The notes under the pieces: model-generated
What the model saw: the letters and a program-made list of their open reading frames with translations, nothing else
What the model was told of the DNA's origin: nothing
The model's database searches: none
Made by a program: the position numbers and the translations under genes
In this document: one piece after another, positions 36,160-44,548 of the stretch
Layout: every line of letters begins with the position of its first letter
How positions within the stretch are numbered: position 1 is the stretch's first letter
Source: Dermabacter sp. p3-SID358
Lineage (GTDB): Bacteria; Actinomycetota; Actinomycetes; Actinomycetales; Dermabacteraceae
Assembly (NCBI RefSeq): GCF_025147465.1
Contig: NZ_JALXOZ010000013.1
Location: 1 to 64,000, forward strand
Direction of reading: 5' to 3'
DNA: 64,000 nucleotides

Positions 36160-36450
36160 ATGGCGATTCTCGCCTCGCTCGTGTACCTCGCAGCGTACAT
36201 CTTCTCGATTCTTCTGCTAGTGCGGATCGGTCTCGAGATGATCCAGTCCTATGCGCGGTCATTCTCGCCGCGTGGAATCGTGCTCGTGGCGTGCGAAGCA
36301 ATATATACGGTCACGGATCCGCCGGTGAAGGCGCTCAGATCCGTAATTCCGCCACTCAACCTCGGTGGTGTGGTACTCGACGTGAGCGTGCTCATTATCT
36401 TTTTTGCGTGTTCACTTATCTCGATGCTCGTCGCTCCCTTTGTGCTGTGA
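36160..36450 (+). CDS. YggT-family membrane protein
   Basis: 96 residues with two membrane helices (about 5-25 and 70-92) and the central VTDPPVKALRSVIPPLNLGG motif of the YggT family. Two bases after sepF. Usually between sepF and divIVA in actinobacteria; thought to assist envelope or division functions. Confidence 0.88.
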   Translation: MAILASLVYLAAYIFSILLLVRIGLEMIQSYARSFSPRGIVLVACEAIYTVTDPPVKALRSVIPPLNLGGVVLDVSVLIIFFACSLISMLVAPFVL

Positions 36451-36460
36451 GTACACGCCC

Positions 36461-36488
36461 AAGGCGCGGTCCCACGGGACCGCGCCTT
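36461..36488 (+). terminator. Perfect hairpin after the ftsZ-yggT unit
   Basis: A 12-bp stem (AAGGCGCGGTCC with GGACCGCGCCTT) with a 4-base loop lies ten bases after the YggT stop. No T-run, as is common for actinobacterial terminators. Confidence 0.6.
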
Positions 36489-36537
36489 GCAGCTGGTCAA
36501 AGCGGGCCTGCTTTCAGGGTGCGCCTGTGATCTCAGG

Positions 36538-36543
36538 TAGAGT
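36538..36543 (+). promoter_or_regulatory. Candidate -10 box of divIVA
   Basis: TAGAGT lies 41 bases before the divIVA start, just after the hairpin that ends the preceding unit. The -35 is weak. Confidence 0.4.
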
Positions 36544-36584
36544 TAAATAGTCATCATCTGTTCAAACGACAAGAGGTGGAACCC

Positions 36585-37253
36585 ATGGCTCTTATGCCAA
36601 AGGATCTCGAAGACAAGCGCTTCACCCCCGTGCGCTTTACCGAGGGCTACGATATGGACGAGGTCGACAAGTACCTCGACGACGATGTCATTCCCCGCCT
36701 TCGTGAGCTCATCGAGGAGAACGACCGCCTGAAGCGTGAGCTTGAAGAAGCTCAGAGCCGCGTTGCCGAACTCGAGGCCCGTGTGGGTCAGGAGGGCGAA
36801 GGCAATGCCGCCGCGGCAACCGTCGAGACCGAGGCTCCTGCCGAACAGGCTGAGGCCACCGAGAGCGAGCCTGAGGGCGGGACTGCCGTCACCGCATTGG
36901 CCCCTGCTTCTGCCGGTGCCACCCGTGTTGGCGAAACCGACTCCGCCTCCGAACTCATCGCGCTCGCGCAGCGCCTCCACGATGAACACATCGCCAATGG
37001 CCAGGCCGAGCGCGATCGTCTCATCAGTGAGGGTACTGCTGAGCACGAGCGCATCATCAAGGAAGCTAACGAGACCTCGCGCACCACGCTCGAGCGCCTT
37101 GAGAGCACGAAGAGCGAGCTTGAGAAGGAAATCGAGTCGCTGCGCACCTTTGAGCGTGACTACCGCACTCGCCTGCGCAACTACCTCGAGAACCAGCTTC
37201 GCGATCTTGACACTGGCGAAAGCCAGGAGAAGGCCGCTAACTACGGCCTGTGA
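36585..37253 (+). CDS. divIVA: Polar growth protein DivIVA (Wag31)
   Basis: Coiled-coil protein that marks cell poles and curved membrane. The N-terminal membrane-binding region RFTPVRFTEGYDMDEVDKYLDD (split by an F-binding loop) is followed by a coiled coil (about 35-65), an Ala/Glu-rich linker and a second long coiled coil (about 115-200). 222 residues. ATG 36585 follows GAGGTGG. Confidence 0.92.
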   Translation: MALMPKDLEDKRFTPVRFTEGYDMDEVDKYLDDDVIPRLRELIEENDRLKRELEEAQSRVAELEARVGQEGEGNAAAATVETEAPAEQAEATESEPEGGTAVTALAPASAGATRVGETDSASELIALAQRLHDEHIANGQAERDRLISEGTAEHERIIKEANETSRTTLERLESTKSELEKEIESLRTFERDYRTRLRNYLENQLRDLDTGESQEKAANYGL

Positions 37254-37807
37254 GCGATAGCAGCATCATGAACGGAAGCGCCGAAACCGCACGGGCGGTC
37301 GGCGCTTCCGTCCGTTCCGTGCTCGTCGGTGCTTGTGTCATCGCGGCGCTTGTTTTCGTGCTCGACCAGCTCTCGAAGATGTGGGCTGAGAATACTCTCG
37401 ACCACAATGTGCCGAAGCCGTTGCTCGGGGAGATCCTTCAGCTACGCCTCATCTACAACTCGGGCGCGGCCTTCGGCATGGGCGGTTCAATTACGCCGAT
37501 CATCACGGGCGTGCAAATCGGCATCGCGATTGGCATCACCGTCGTGCTTGTGCGCTCCGTGCGCTCATATGCGTGGATGGTTTCACTTTCGCTTCTTCTC
37601 GGAGGAGCTCTCGGGAACATCGTCGACCGCTTGTTTCGCGCCCCAGGTCCCCTCACGGGCCACGTCGTGGACTTTCTTGAGCTCCCGCACTGGCCGGTCT
37701 TCAACGTCGCTGACATGGCCGTGACGACCGGCGCCGTGGTGCTCATTGTGCTGACCCTCGCCAACGTCCCTCTCGACCCGAGCGAAAAGCGAGAGGCTCG
37801 CGCGTGA
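37250..37807 (+). CDS. lspA: Lipoprotein signal peptidase LspA
   Basis: Aspartyl protease cleaving signal peptides of prolipoproteins in the membrane. The catalytic residues are D126 (GNIVDR) and D155 (FNVADM); four membrane helices. GTG 37250 overlaps divIVA by four bases and gives 185 residues. A very stable hairpin covers codons 8-21, so a start farther downstream (for example a GTG near the first helix) cannot be excluded. The overlap with the next gene implies coupling to it. Confidence 0.92.
   Translation: MSDSSIMNGSAETARAVGASVRSVLVGACVIAALVFVLDQLSKMWAENTLDHNVPKPLLGEILQLRLIYNSGAAFGMGGSITPIITGVQIGIAIGITVVLVRSVRSYAWMVSLSLLLGGALGNIVDRLFRAPGPLTGHVVDFLELPHWPVFNVADMAVTTGAVVLIVLTLANVPLDPSEKREARA
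37272..37311 (+). other. Strong hairpin inside the lspA 5' coding region
   Basis: ACGGAAGCGCCG (37272-37283) pairs with CGGCGCTTCCGT (37300-37311), and an inner 5-bp stem (ACCGC with GCGGT) extends it around an ACGG loop. It could end part of the divIVA transcript. Confidence 0.6.
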
Positions 37808-38730
37808 ATAGCGAGCGGCTCTTCTTCGTCCCCGAGGGACTCGAGGGAGAGAGGGTCGATGTCGCGCTCTCGCGCCTCCTCGGGCTTTCACGCACCAAGG
37901 CCGCCGAGCTCGTGCAAGCGGGCAACGCCCTCGTTGACGGTGAGGTCCCCGCTCGCTCCGAGCGTGTAAGCGAAGGGCAGCAGCTAGCCGTGACGCTTCC
38001 TGTCGTGCGCGATGTGGCCGATGTTGCCCCCGAAGTCGTCGACGGTATGGATATCGTCTTTGAAGACGCCGACATCGTGGTTGTCAACAAACCCGTTGGC
38101 GTCGCGGCGCACCCCAGCGTCGGCTGGGAAGGTCCCACGGTGCTTGGTGGGCTGCTCGGCGCAGGCGTCGCGATTGCCACGAGCGGAGCCCAAGAGCGTC
38201 GTGGCATTGTGTCGCGGCTCGATGTGGGAACGAGCGGTCTCATGGTGGTCGCGAAAAGCGAAGTCGCGTACTCGGTCCTCAAGAACGCCTTCCGCAACCG
38301 GCTCGTAGATAAGCGCTATCATGCGCTCGCCCAGGGCCATTTTCAGAATATGAAGGGCACGATCGACGCTCCCATCGGCCGAAGCCAGAAGCATGACTAC
38401 AAGTTCGCCATCATGGCAAGCGGGAAACCGTCGGTTACCCACTACGACGTCATCGAGATGTTTCCCGGGGCCTCTCTCCTCGACATCAAGCTCGAAACGG
38501 GCCGTACCCACCAGATTCGAGTGCACATGAGTGCCGCGGGCCACCCGCTTGTGGGGGATCCGCAGTACGGCTCCGATCCAACGCTCGCGGAGCGGCTCGG
38601 CCTCGTGCGGCAGTGGCTCCACGCGCGCGCCCTCGGTTTCGAGCATCCCACGCGCCACACGCGTGTCGCGTTTGAGGCACCGTATCCCGCGGATCTTGAG
38701 CACGCGCTCGACGTGCTTCGCGCGGGATGA
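37804..38730 (+). CDS. RluA/RluD-family pseudouridine synthase
   Basis: Large-subunit rRNA pseudouridine synthase. An N-terminal S4 domain (about 14-65) precedes the catalytic domain with D140 in SRLDVGTSG and the GRTHQIRVHM motif. 308 residues. GTG overlaps lspA by four bases. RluD-like by length and S4 domain. Confidence 0.88.
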   Translation: MNSERLFFVPEGLEGERVDVALSRLLGLSRTKAAELVQAGNALVDGEVPARSERVSEGQQLAVTLPVVRDVADVAPEVVDGMDIVFEDADIVVVNKPVGVAAHPSVGWEGPTVLGGLLGAGVAIATSGAQERRGIVSRLDVGTSGLMVVAKSEVAYSVLKNAFRNRLVDKRYHALAQGHFQNMKGTIDAPIGRSQKHDYKFAIMASGKPSVTHYDVIEMFPGASLLDIKLETGRTHQIRVHMSAAGHPLVGDPQYGSDPTLAERLGLVRQWLHARALGFEHPTRHTRVAFEAPYPADLEHALDVLRAG

Positions 38731-38795
38731 GCACGTCCCTCACCGTTCCTCTCATGCACCTCGTTTCTGAAGCCCTCTTTTCCCGCACGGCCCAC

Positions 38796-38801
38796 TAAAA
38801 T
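38796..38801 (+). promoter_or_regulatory. -10 box for leaderless dnaE
   Basis: TAAAAT ends seven bases before the dnaE ATG with no ribosome binding site. Confidence 0.5.
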
Positions 38802-38808
38802 CGTAGGC

Positions 38809-41800
38809 ATGGCTTCAGAGGATTTCGTTCACCTGCACGTCCACACCGATTACTCGATGCTCGATGGGGCCTCGAAGATCAGCAAGCTTGTGAACGCCGC
38901 CGCTGAGGCTGGTCAAAAGGCCGTGGCGATTACCGATCACGGCTATGTGTTCGGTGCTTACGAGTTTTACAAGAACGCGGTCGCCGCGGGTGTGAAGCCA
39001 ATTATTGGCGTCGAAGCATACGTGACGCCGGGGACGAGCCGCCACGATCGCTCGCGCGTGCAGTGGGGAACGAAGGCGCAGCAGGATGCTGGCGACGACG
39101 TCTCTGCACGCGGCGCCTACACGCATCTCACGCTCTTGAGCCGAACGACGGCCGGCATGCACAACCTCTTTCGGCTCGCGAGCTTCGCCTCGCTCGATGG
39201 GCAAATGGGAAAGTGGCCGCGTATGGACCGCGAGATCCTCTCGAAGTACTCCGATGGCCTGATCGCCTCGACCGGCTGCCCCTCCGGGGAGATCCAGACC
39301 CGCATTCGCCTTGGGCAGTGGGACGAAGCGGTCAAGGCCGCGGGCGAATACCAGGACATGTTCGGCAAGGAAAACTACTTCGTCGAGCTCATGGATCACG
39401 GGCTTGAGCTCGAACGGCGCGTGACGAAGGACCTCATCGAACTCTCGAAGAAGATCGGCGCTCCTCTTCTCGCAACGAACGACCTCCACTACGTATATGA
39501 AGACGATGCAAAAATTCAGGATGCGCTCCTGTGCATCAACTCGGGCTCAACTTTTGATACACCGGGGCGGTTCAAATTTGACGGTTCCGGTTACTACTTG
39601 AAGAGCGCGCAAGAAATGCGCGAACTCTTCCGCGAGCTACCCGAGGCGTGCGACAACACGCTTCGCGTCGCCGAAATGTGCGATGTGCAGTTCACGACAA
39701 CTGCGGAGGGCGCGAATTACATGCCGCGCTTCCCCGTTCCGGCGGGAGAAGACGAACATTCGTGGTTCATCAAGGAAGTCCAGAGGGGTCTGCACGAACG
39801 CTATCCGAGCGGAATTCCCGACGAGGTGCAAGAGAGGGCCGACTACGAGGTCGGGATCATCACCCGCATGGGCTTTCCCGGCTACTTCCTCGTCGTCTCC
39901 GACTTCATCCGTTGGGCGAAAGAGCATGGTATTCGCGTGGGCCCGGGCCGTGGATCGGGTGCGGGCTCGATGGTTGCGTATGCGATGCGCATTACCGATC
40001 TGGACCCGCTTCCGCACGGCCTTCTGTTCGAGCGATTCCTCAACCCGGATCGCGTGTCGATGCCGGACTTCGATGTGGACTTCGACGATCGCCGCCGCGG
40101 CGAAGTGCTCGAGTACGTCACGGAACGATATGGCGACGACAAGGTTGCGCAGGTCATCACGTACGGCGTGATGAAGACCAAAAATTCGATCAAGGATTCG
40201 GCGCGCGTGCTTGGCGAGCCGTATGCGCTCGGCGATCAGATGACGAAAGCCCTCCCGCCTGCGGTGATGGGCAAAGACATCACCCTGAAAGGCATTTTCG
40301 ACGAGAACGATAAGCGATATGCAGAGGCGGAGGATTTCCGCCGTCAGTATCGCGAGAATCCTTCGTGGCAACGTGTCATGGATATCGCGCAGGGCGTCGA
40401 AGGCCTTACGCGTGGCTGGGGCGTGCACGCGTGCGCCGTCATCATGTCGAGCGAGACCCTCACCGACATCATCCCGATGATGCGCCGCCCCTCCGATGGC
40501 CAAATCATTACGCAGTTCGATTACCCGACATGCGAAACTCTCGGTCTGCTCAAAATGGACTTCCTGGGTCTTCGCAACCTCACGGTGATTTCCGATGCGA
40601 TCGAGAACATCGAAGCCAACGGCAAGGAGGTCCCGGACCTCGATCATCTTGGATTTGACGACCCGGCGACGTTCGAGCTTCTCCAACGTGGCGATACCCT
40701 CGGCGTGTTCCAGCTCGATGGTGCGGGCATGCGGTCTCTTCTTCGCCAGATGAAGCCCGATAAGTTCGGCGATATTAGCGCCGTATCGGCACTGTACCGC
40801 CCGGGTCCGATGGGCATGAACTCCCACACGAACTACGCGCTTAGGAAGAACGGGCTTCAGGAGATCACCCCGATCCATCCCGAGCTCGAAGAGCCACTTC
40901 ACGAGATTCTTTCTGAGACCTATGGCGTGATCGTGTACCAGGAGCAGGTCATGCAGACCGCGCAGAAGGTCGCGGGCTTCACGCTTGGCCAGGCGGATAT
41001 TTTGCGCCGTGCAATGGGCAAGAAGAAGAAGGCCGAGCTCGATAAGCAGTACGTGGGCTTTCGCCAAGGCATGCTCGATCATGGCTATAGCGATGCGGCC
41101 GTGCAGGCGCTGTGGGACGTGCTCCTCCCGTTCGCCGACTACGCGTTTAACAAGTCGCACTCGGCGGCATACGGCGTCGTGTCGTACTGGACGGCCTTCC
41201 TCAAGGCAAACTATCCAACCGAGTACATGGCGGCGCTTCTCACCTCCACGCAGAATAACCGTGATCGTCTCGGCCTGTACCTGGGCGATTGCCGCCACCG
41301 GCACATCACGGTCCTTCCTCCCGATGTGAACTCCTCCCTCATGAACTTCGCGGCCGTGGGTGAAGACATCCGCTTCGGTCTTTCCGCGATCCAGAACGTT
41401 GGCGCGCATGTCGTCGAAGAGATCATCAAGACGCGCGAAGAAAAGGGCGAGTTTACGTCATTCACAGACTTCCTCGACAAGGTCCCGCTCTCGGTGTGCA
41501 ATAAGCGCACGATCGATTCGCTCATCAAAGGCGGCGCGTTTGATTCGCTCGGCCACAACCGACGCTCGCTTGTTCTCGTGCACGAGGATGCGGTCGACGG
41601 AATCGTGGACGTCAAGCGCAAGGAAGCCCAGGGTCAGGACGATCTTTTTGGCGGAGGCATCTTCGGCGACGACTACGCCTCGGGTAGCGCCGCGACGATT
41701 CAGGTACCCGAGCTTCCTGAATGGGATCGTAAGCAAAAGCTCGCTTTTGAGCGCGAGATGCTCGGTCTCTACGTGAGCGATCACCCGCTTCAGGGCCTCG

Positions 41801-42360
41801 AGCACGTGATTGCACAGGCGAGCTCACATTCGATCACGGGGCTCGCGGAAGCTGAGGACACGGAATCACTCGGCATGGTGACCGTCGCGGGGCTCATCAC
41901 GAGCATCCAGCGCAAGATCACGAAGAAGGGTGATACGTGGGCGATTGTCACGGTCGAAGATCTCGAGGGCGCGATCGATTGCCTCATGTTCCCGCAGTCC
42001 TATCAGCAAGTTGCCACGGAGCTCGCGGGTGATCTCGTGGTATCGATGCGAGGTCGCGTGGATAACTCGAAGGGCTCGCCCGAAATGCGAGTACAGGAGA
42101 TGCGCGTTCTCGATACTTCTGGCGCCATGGCCGACGGGCCCCTCATGATCACGATTCCTGACACGCGGATGACGAGTGAGGTTGCGCAGCAGCTTCGGGG
42201 CATTCTCGAAGATAATCCTGGTGGGAGCGAGGTGCGTTTGCGGCTCACGGAGCCGGGCCGTGCGACTCTCATGCGCGTGGATAGGCGTCTGTCTGTTGCC
42301 CCCTCGCCCGCGCTTTTTGCTTCGCTTAAGACCCTGCTCGGGGCTCAGTGCCTGCACTAG
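38809..42360 (+). CDS. dnaE: DNA polymerase III alpha subunit
   Basis: Replicative polymerase. The N-terminal PHP domain starts HLHVHTDYSMLDG; the palm carries PDFDVDFDD with D420 and D422 and a third aspartate D584 (LKMDFLG); the C-terminal OB domain follows near 1000. 1183 residues, as in DnaE1. ATG 38809 appears leaderless. It ends against the convergent DUF3054 gene with a short shared inverted repeat. Confidence 0.96.
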   Translation: MASEDFVHLHVHTDYSMLDGASKISKLVNAAAEAGQKAVAITDHGYVFGAYEFYKNAVAAGVKPIIGVEAYVTPGTSRHDRSRVQWGTKAQQDAGDDVSARGAYTHLTLLSRTTAGMHNLFRLASFASLDGQMGKWPRMDREILSKYSDGLIASTGCPSGEIQTRIRLGQWDEAVKAAGEYQDMFGKENYFVELMDHGLELERRVTKDLIELSKKIGAPLLATNDLHYVYEDDAKIQDALLCINSGSTFDTPGRFKFDGSGYYLKSAQEMRELFRELPEACDNTLRVAEMCDVQFTTTAEGANYMPRFPVPAGEDEHSWFIKEVQRGLHERYPSGIPDEVQERADYEVGIITRMGFPGYFLVVSDFIRWAKEHGIRVGPGRGSGAGSMVAYAMRITDLDPLPHGLLFERFLNPDRVSMPDFDVDFDDRRRGEVLEYVTERYGDDKVAQVITYGVMKTKNSIKDSARVLGEPYALGDQMTKALPPAVMGKDITLKGIFDENDKRYAEAEDFRRQYRENPSWQRVMDIAQGVEGLTRGWGVHACAVIMSSETLTDIIPMMRRPSDGQIITQFDYPTCETLGLLKMDFLGLRNLTVISDAIENIEANGKEVPDLDHLGFDDPATFELLQRGDTLGVFQLDGAGMRSLLRQMKPDKFGDISAVSALYRPGPMGMNSHTNYALRKNGLQEITPIHPELEEPLHEILSETYGVIVYQEQVMQTAQKVAGFTLGQADILRRAMGKKKKAELDKQYVGFRQGMLDHGYSDAAVQALWDVLLPFADYAFNKSHSAAYGVVSYWTAFLKANYPTEYMAALLTSTQNNRDRLGLYLGDCRHRHITVLPPDVNSSLMNFAAVGEDIRFGLSAIQNVGAHVVEEIIKTREEKGEFTSFTDFLDKVPLSVCNKRTIDSLIKGGAFDSLGHNRRSLVLVHEDAVDGIVDVKRKEAQGQDDLFGGGIFGDDYASGSAATIQVPELPEWDRKQKLAFEREMLGLYVSDHPLQGLEHVIAQASSHSITGLAEAEDTESLGMVTVAGLITSIQRKITKKGDTWAIVTVEDLEGAIDCLMFPQSYQQVATELAGDLVVSMRGRVDNSKGSPEMRVQEMRVLDTSGAMADGPLMITIPDTRMTSEVAQQLRGILEDNPGGSEVRLRLTEPGRATLMRVDRRLSVAPSPALFASLKTLLGAQCLH

Positions 42361-42382
42361 GGTGCGGGGCGCGGCTCTAGTG
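42355..42382. terminator. Short inverted repeat between dnaE and DUF3054 gene
   Basis: CACTAG (with the dnaE stop) and CTAGTG (with the convergent stop) could pair as the stem of a bidirectional terminator. Weak. Confidence 0.3.
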
Positions 42383-42766
42383 AGAGTTTTCTGTTCCGAC
42401 GCTTGCCTTTTTTCGTCGCACGATAATCCCGGCAATGATGCGCCAGCCCAGCAGGAAAAGGGCGTTCACGGCGAAGGACACCAGAACGAACGGTAGTGCC
42501 GTGCCAGCGCCCGTGAGGGTGCGAAGGAGCATTGCGGTGACGACGGTGATCGCGACGATGAAGACGCCGTGAGGCCAAAACCGCCAAGGCTCGACCCGCC
42601 ACGCGCGCAGCACGAGGTGCGCGAGCACAAGCCCCGCGAGGAATGGCCACGCGACACGCGCGAGGTTCACGATCGTGAGGGCGCCGTTGTGGCTCAGCGT
42701 GCCGAGCACGGAAAAGACAATGACAAGTAGAGCGTCGGCCCCGAGGGCCCGGTAGTAGTTTCTCAC
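42377..42766 (-). CDS. DUF3054 membrane protein
   Basis: 129 residues with four predicted membrane helices and the family elements MRNYYRALGADALLVIVFS and RVEPWRFWPHG. GTG 42766; TAGGGT ends six bases before it, so the mRNA is probably leaderless. No known function. Confidence 0.82.
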   Translation of the reverse strand: MRNYYRALGADALLVIVFSVLGTLSHNGALTIVNLARVAWPFLAGLVLAHLVLRAWRVEPWRFWPHGVFIVAITVVTAMLLRTLTGAGTALPFVLVSFAVNALFLLGWRIIAGIIVRRKKASVGTENSH

Positions 42767-42772
42767 CCCGCC

Positions 42773-42778
42773 ACCCTA
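42773..42778 (-). promoter_or_regulatory. -10 box for leaderless DUF3054 gene
   Basis: TAGGGT on the minus strand ends six bases before GTG 42766. Confidence 0.4.
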
Positions 42779-42794
42779 GCCCCTTTTCGGGGCG

Positions 42795-42800
42795 TAAAAT
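42795..42800 (+). promoter_or_regulatory. Candidate -10 for the 252-residue protein gene
   Basis: TAAAAT is divergent from the DUF3054 promoter and leaves a leader of about 55 bases before ATG 42861. Confidence 0.4.
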
Positions 42801-42860
42801 CATGTGAGGGTCCGTGAAGGTGACGGACCCGTGCACCGACGTCGACGAAAGGCCCGCACG

Positions 42861-43619
42861 ATGACCGCGACCCCCAGCCGAGGCGACAACGGCGAGAATG
42901 ACCCGGAGAAGGCGAAGATCGACGCCGAGTTCGAGGCGATGATGCAGGGGATCGACTTTGACGATTCGGTTCTTGATTCTGGGGAGGAACCGCCCACGGG
43001 GTACGCCGTTCCCGGGAGCTTGCGGAAACCAACGGGACCGAATAGCCCGGGAAGCGCGGGCTCGCTTACGGGCCCGACGCCCGGTCACCCCGGGCATAAC
43101 CACGACGATTTTGATGTTCCCGATGATCTTTCGAGCTTGAACGATACCGCTCCAGCTGACGACCCTGATTCGCCTACGCCCATCGCGATTGTGGCGACAC
43201 CACTTGCCTCCGCGAAGGCTCTCGCGGGCGTTGTGCGCCTTGCGCTCGCCGCCGAGGACGACCGCACGCCGTTCCCCGAGGGGGCTGTGACTGCCGAAGC
43301 GGAATCTGGCGCGATCCTCACGGGACATGTAAGCGAAGAGGAAGCGCATACCCTCGCGCGTCTCGCCTCCCTCGGACTCCAGCGCCAAGGCGTGGTGCTG
43401 TTCTGGCGTCGCGGCGACCGCATGATTGCGTGCCGTTACCGCTACGGGCGCAACGAGGGCGAGACCTCCCCAGCTCTCGTGCTTGGCGCGCTTTCGGGCG
43501 AGGTTGAGGATCTCCTCCTCGGGGTGGATGCCCTCGAGGATTTCGACGACACGTACGATCCTTCGAGTATTAGTCGCCTCGAAGCGATCAAGTGGATCGC
43601 AGGCGGTCGACGCAAGTGA
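42861..43619 (+). CDS. Unrecognised 252-residue protein
   Basis: I do not recognise this family. Residues 1-105 are acidic, Gly/Pro/Asp-rich and probably disordered; residues 108-250 look folded, with alternating helices and strands (TPLASAKALAGVVRLALAAED, EEEAHTLARLASLGLQ, VVLFWRRGDRMIACRYRY). No membrane helix or signal peptide. ATG 42861 follows AAAGG by eight bases. It overlaps the next small gene by four bases and is followed by hisA and sseB genes in the same direction. Confidence 0.7.
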   Translation: MTATPSRGDNGENDPEKAKIDAEFEAMMQGIDFDDSVLDSGEEPPTGYAVPGSLRKPTGPNSPGSAGSLTGPTPGHPGHNHDDFDVPDDLSSLNDTAPADDPDSPTPIAIVATPLASAKALAGVVRLALAAEDDRTPFPEGAVTAEAESGAILTGHVSEEEAHTLARLASLGLQRQGVVLFWRRGDRMIACRYRYGRNEGETSPALVLGALSGEVEDLLLGVDALEDFDDTYDPSSISRLEAIKWIAGGRRK

Positions 43620-43774
43620 TCCTCGCTTTCGTCATGCTCGCCGCTGGAGGCATACTCCTCGGCGGCGCCTACTCGTTTGCCAAGCAGAAAAAGCCGATGC
43701 TCGCCATCATTGCTCTCACGGTGACAGGACTCGGCTGTGTGCTCGTCGCGTATTGGCGTATCCGGATGGGCTAG
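43616..43774 (+). CDS. Small 52-residue membrane protein
   Basis: Two membrane helices (about 1-20 and 28-46) joined by a short basic turn (AKQKKP). GTG 43616 overlaps the stop of the 252-residue protein by four bases (GTGA), implying translational coupling, and supports a real gene despite its size. A second GTG at 43592 in frame is less likely. Function unknown. Confidence 0.6.
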   Translation: MILAFVMLAAGGILLGGAYSFAKQKKPMLAIIALTVTGLGCVLVAYWRIRMG

Positions 43775-43783
43775 GCCGCGAGC

Positions 43784-44548
43784 ATGCCCCAAATTGAGCT
43801 ACTTCCCGCGCTCGATATCGCGGATGGCGCGCTTGCGCGCGCACCGTACGGGAACGAGAGCGCACGCCCACTCGACGTTGCGAGGTCCTTCGCGCACGAC
43901 GGCGCGACGTGGCTCCACCTCGCCGATCTCGATCGAGCCTTTGGGAGCGGCACAAACGATCACCAGCTTGCCGCACTTGTGCGCGAGGCCCACGTACTCG
44001 GGATGCGTACCCAGTACTCGGGCGGTATCGATAATGCGGCAGCTTTGACTACCGCTCTCGACAGTGGTTGCTCCCGCGCGAACATTTCCGCTGCTGCGCT
44101 CGCGGATCGCCACTTCGTGCACCGCGCGATCAAGGCTCACGGCGAGCGCATTGCCGTGTGCGTCGATGTTCGCGGAGATTGCGTTCACCCCCGAGGGCGA
44201 AAGAGCCCGGTCGGGGACCTCGACGAGATCCTCGCTTTTCTTACCGACGCTGGCTGCGTGCGGCTCATTGTCACAGAGATTGAGCGAGACGGCGCTCTTG
44301 TGGGGCCCCCGCTCGCGCTCCTCGAGCGGATCTCGAGCGTGACTCCCGCCGACATCATCGCGTCGGGAGGAATTGCAAGCCTTGACGACATAGGCTCTCT
44401 CGCGCAGCTCGCCGCGCGCACACGCGTTCGGGGGGCGGTCGTTGGGCGCGCTCTCCTCGAAGCTCGCTTTTCTTTCTCGCAAGCGCTCGCACGCGTGCGG
44501 GACGTCGAGGCAACGGACGCCGGGCAACCGTCGGAAAGGACGACATGA
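43784..44548 (+). CDS. HisA/PriA-family phosphoribosyl isomerase
   Basis: (beta/alpha)8 isomerase of histidine synthesis; in many actinobacteria the PriA form also serves tryptophan synthesis. The catalytic aspartates D11 (PALDIADG) and D169 (ERDG) are present, as are SGGID and the late SGGIASLDD. The first loop is about eight residues shorter than usual, and the loop-5 RGW(T) element is replaced by RGRKSPVGD, so the tryptophan-side activity may be lost. 254 residues. ATG overlaps nothing upstream; the sseB start overlaps its stop by four bases. It also carries a copy of the 12-mer. Confidence 0.85.
   Translation: MPQIELLPALDIADGALARAPYGNESARPLDVARSFAHDGATWLHLADLDRAFGSGTNDHQLAALVREAHVLGMRTQYSGGIDNAAALTTALDSGCSRANISAAALADRHFVHRAIKAHGERIAVCVDVRGDCVHPRGRKSPVGDLDEILAFLTDAGCVRLIVTEIERDGALVGPPLALLERISSVTPADIIASGGIASLDDIGSLAQLAARTRVRGAVVGRALLEARFSFSQALARVRDVEATDAGQPSERTT
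44524..44535 (-). repeat. 12-mer TCCGACGGTTGC, copy 4
   Basis: Exact copy on the minus strand near the end of the hisA-like gene. Confidence 0.6.
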
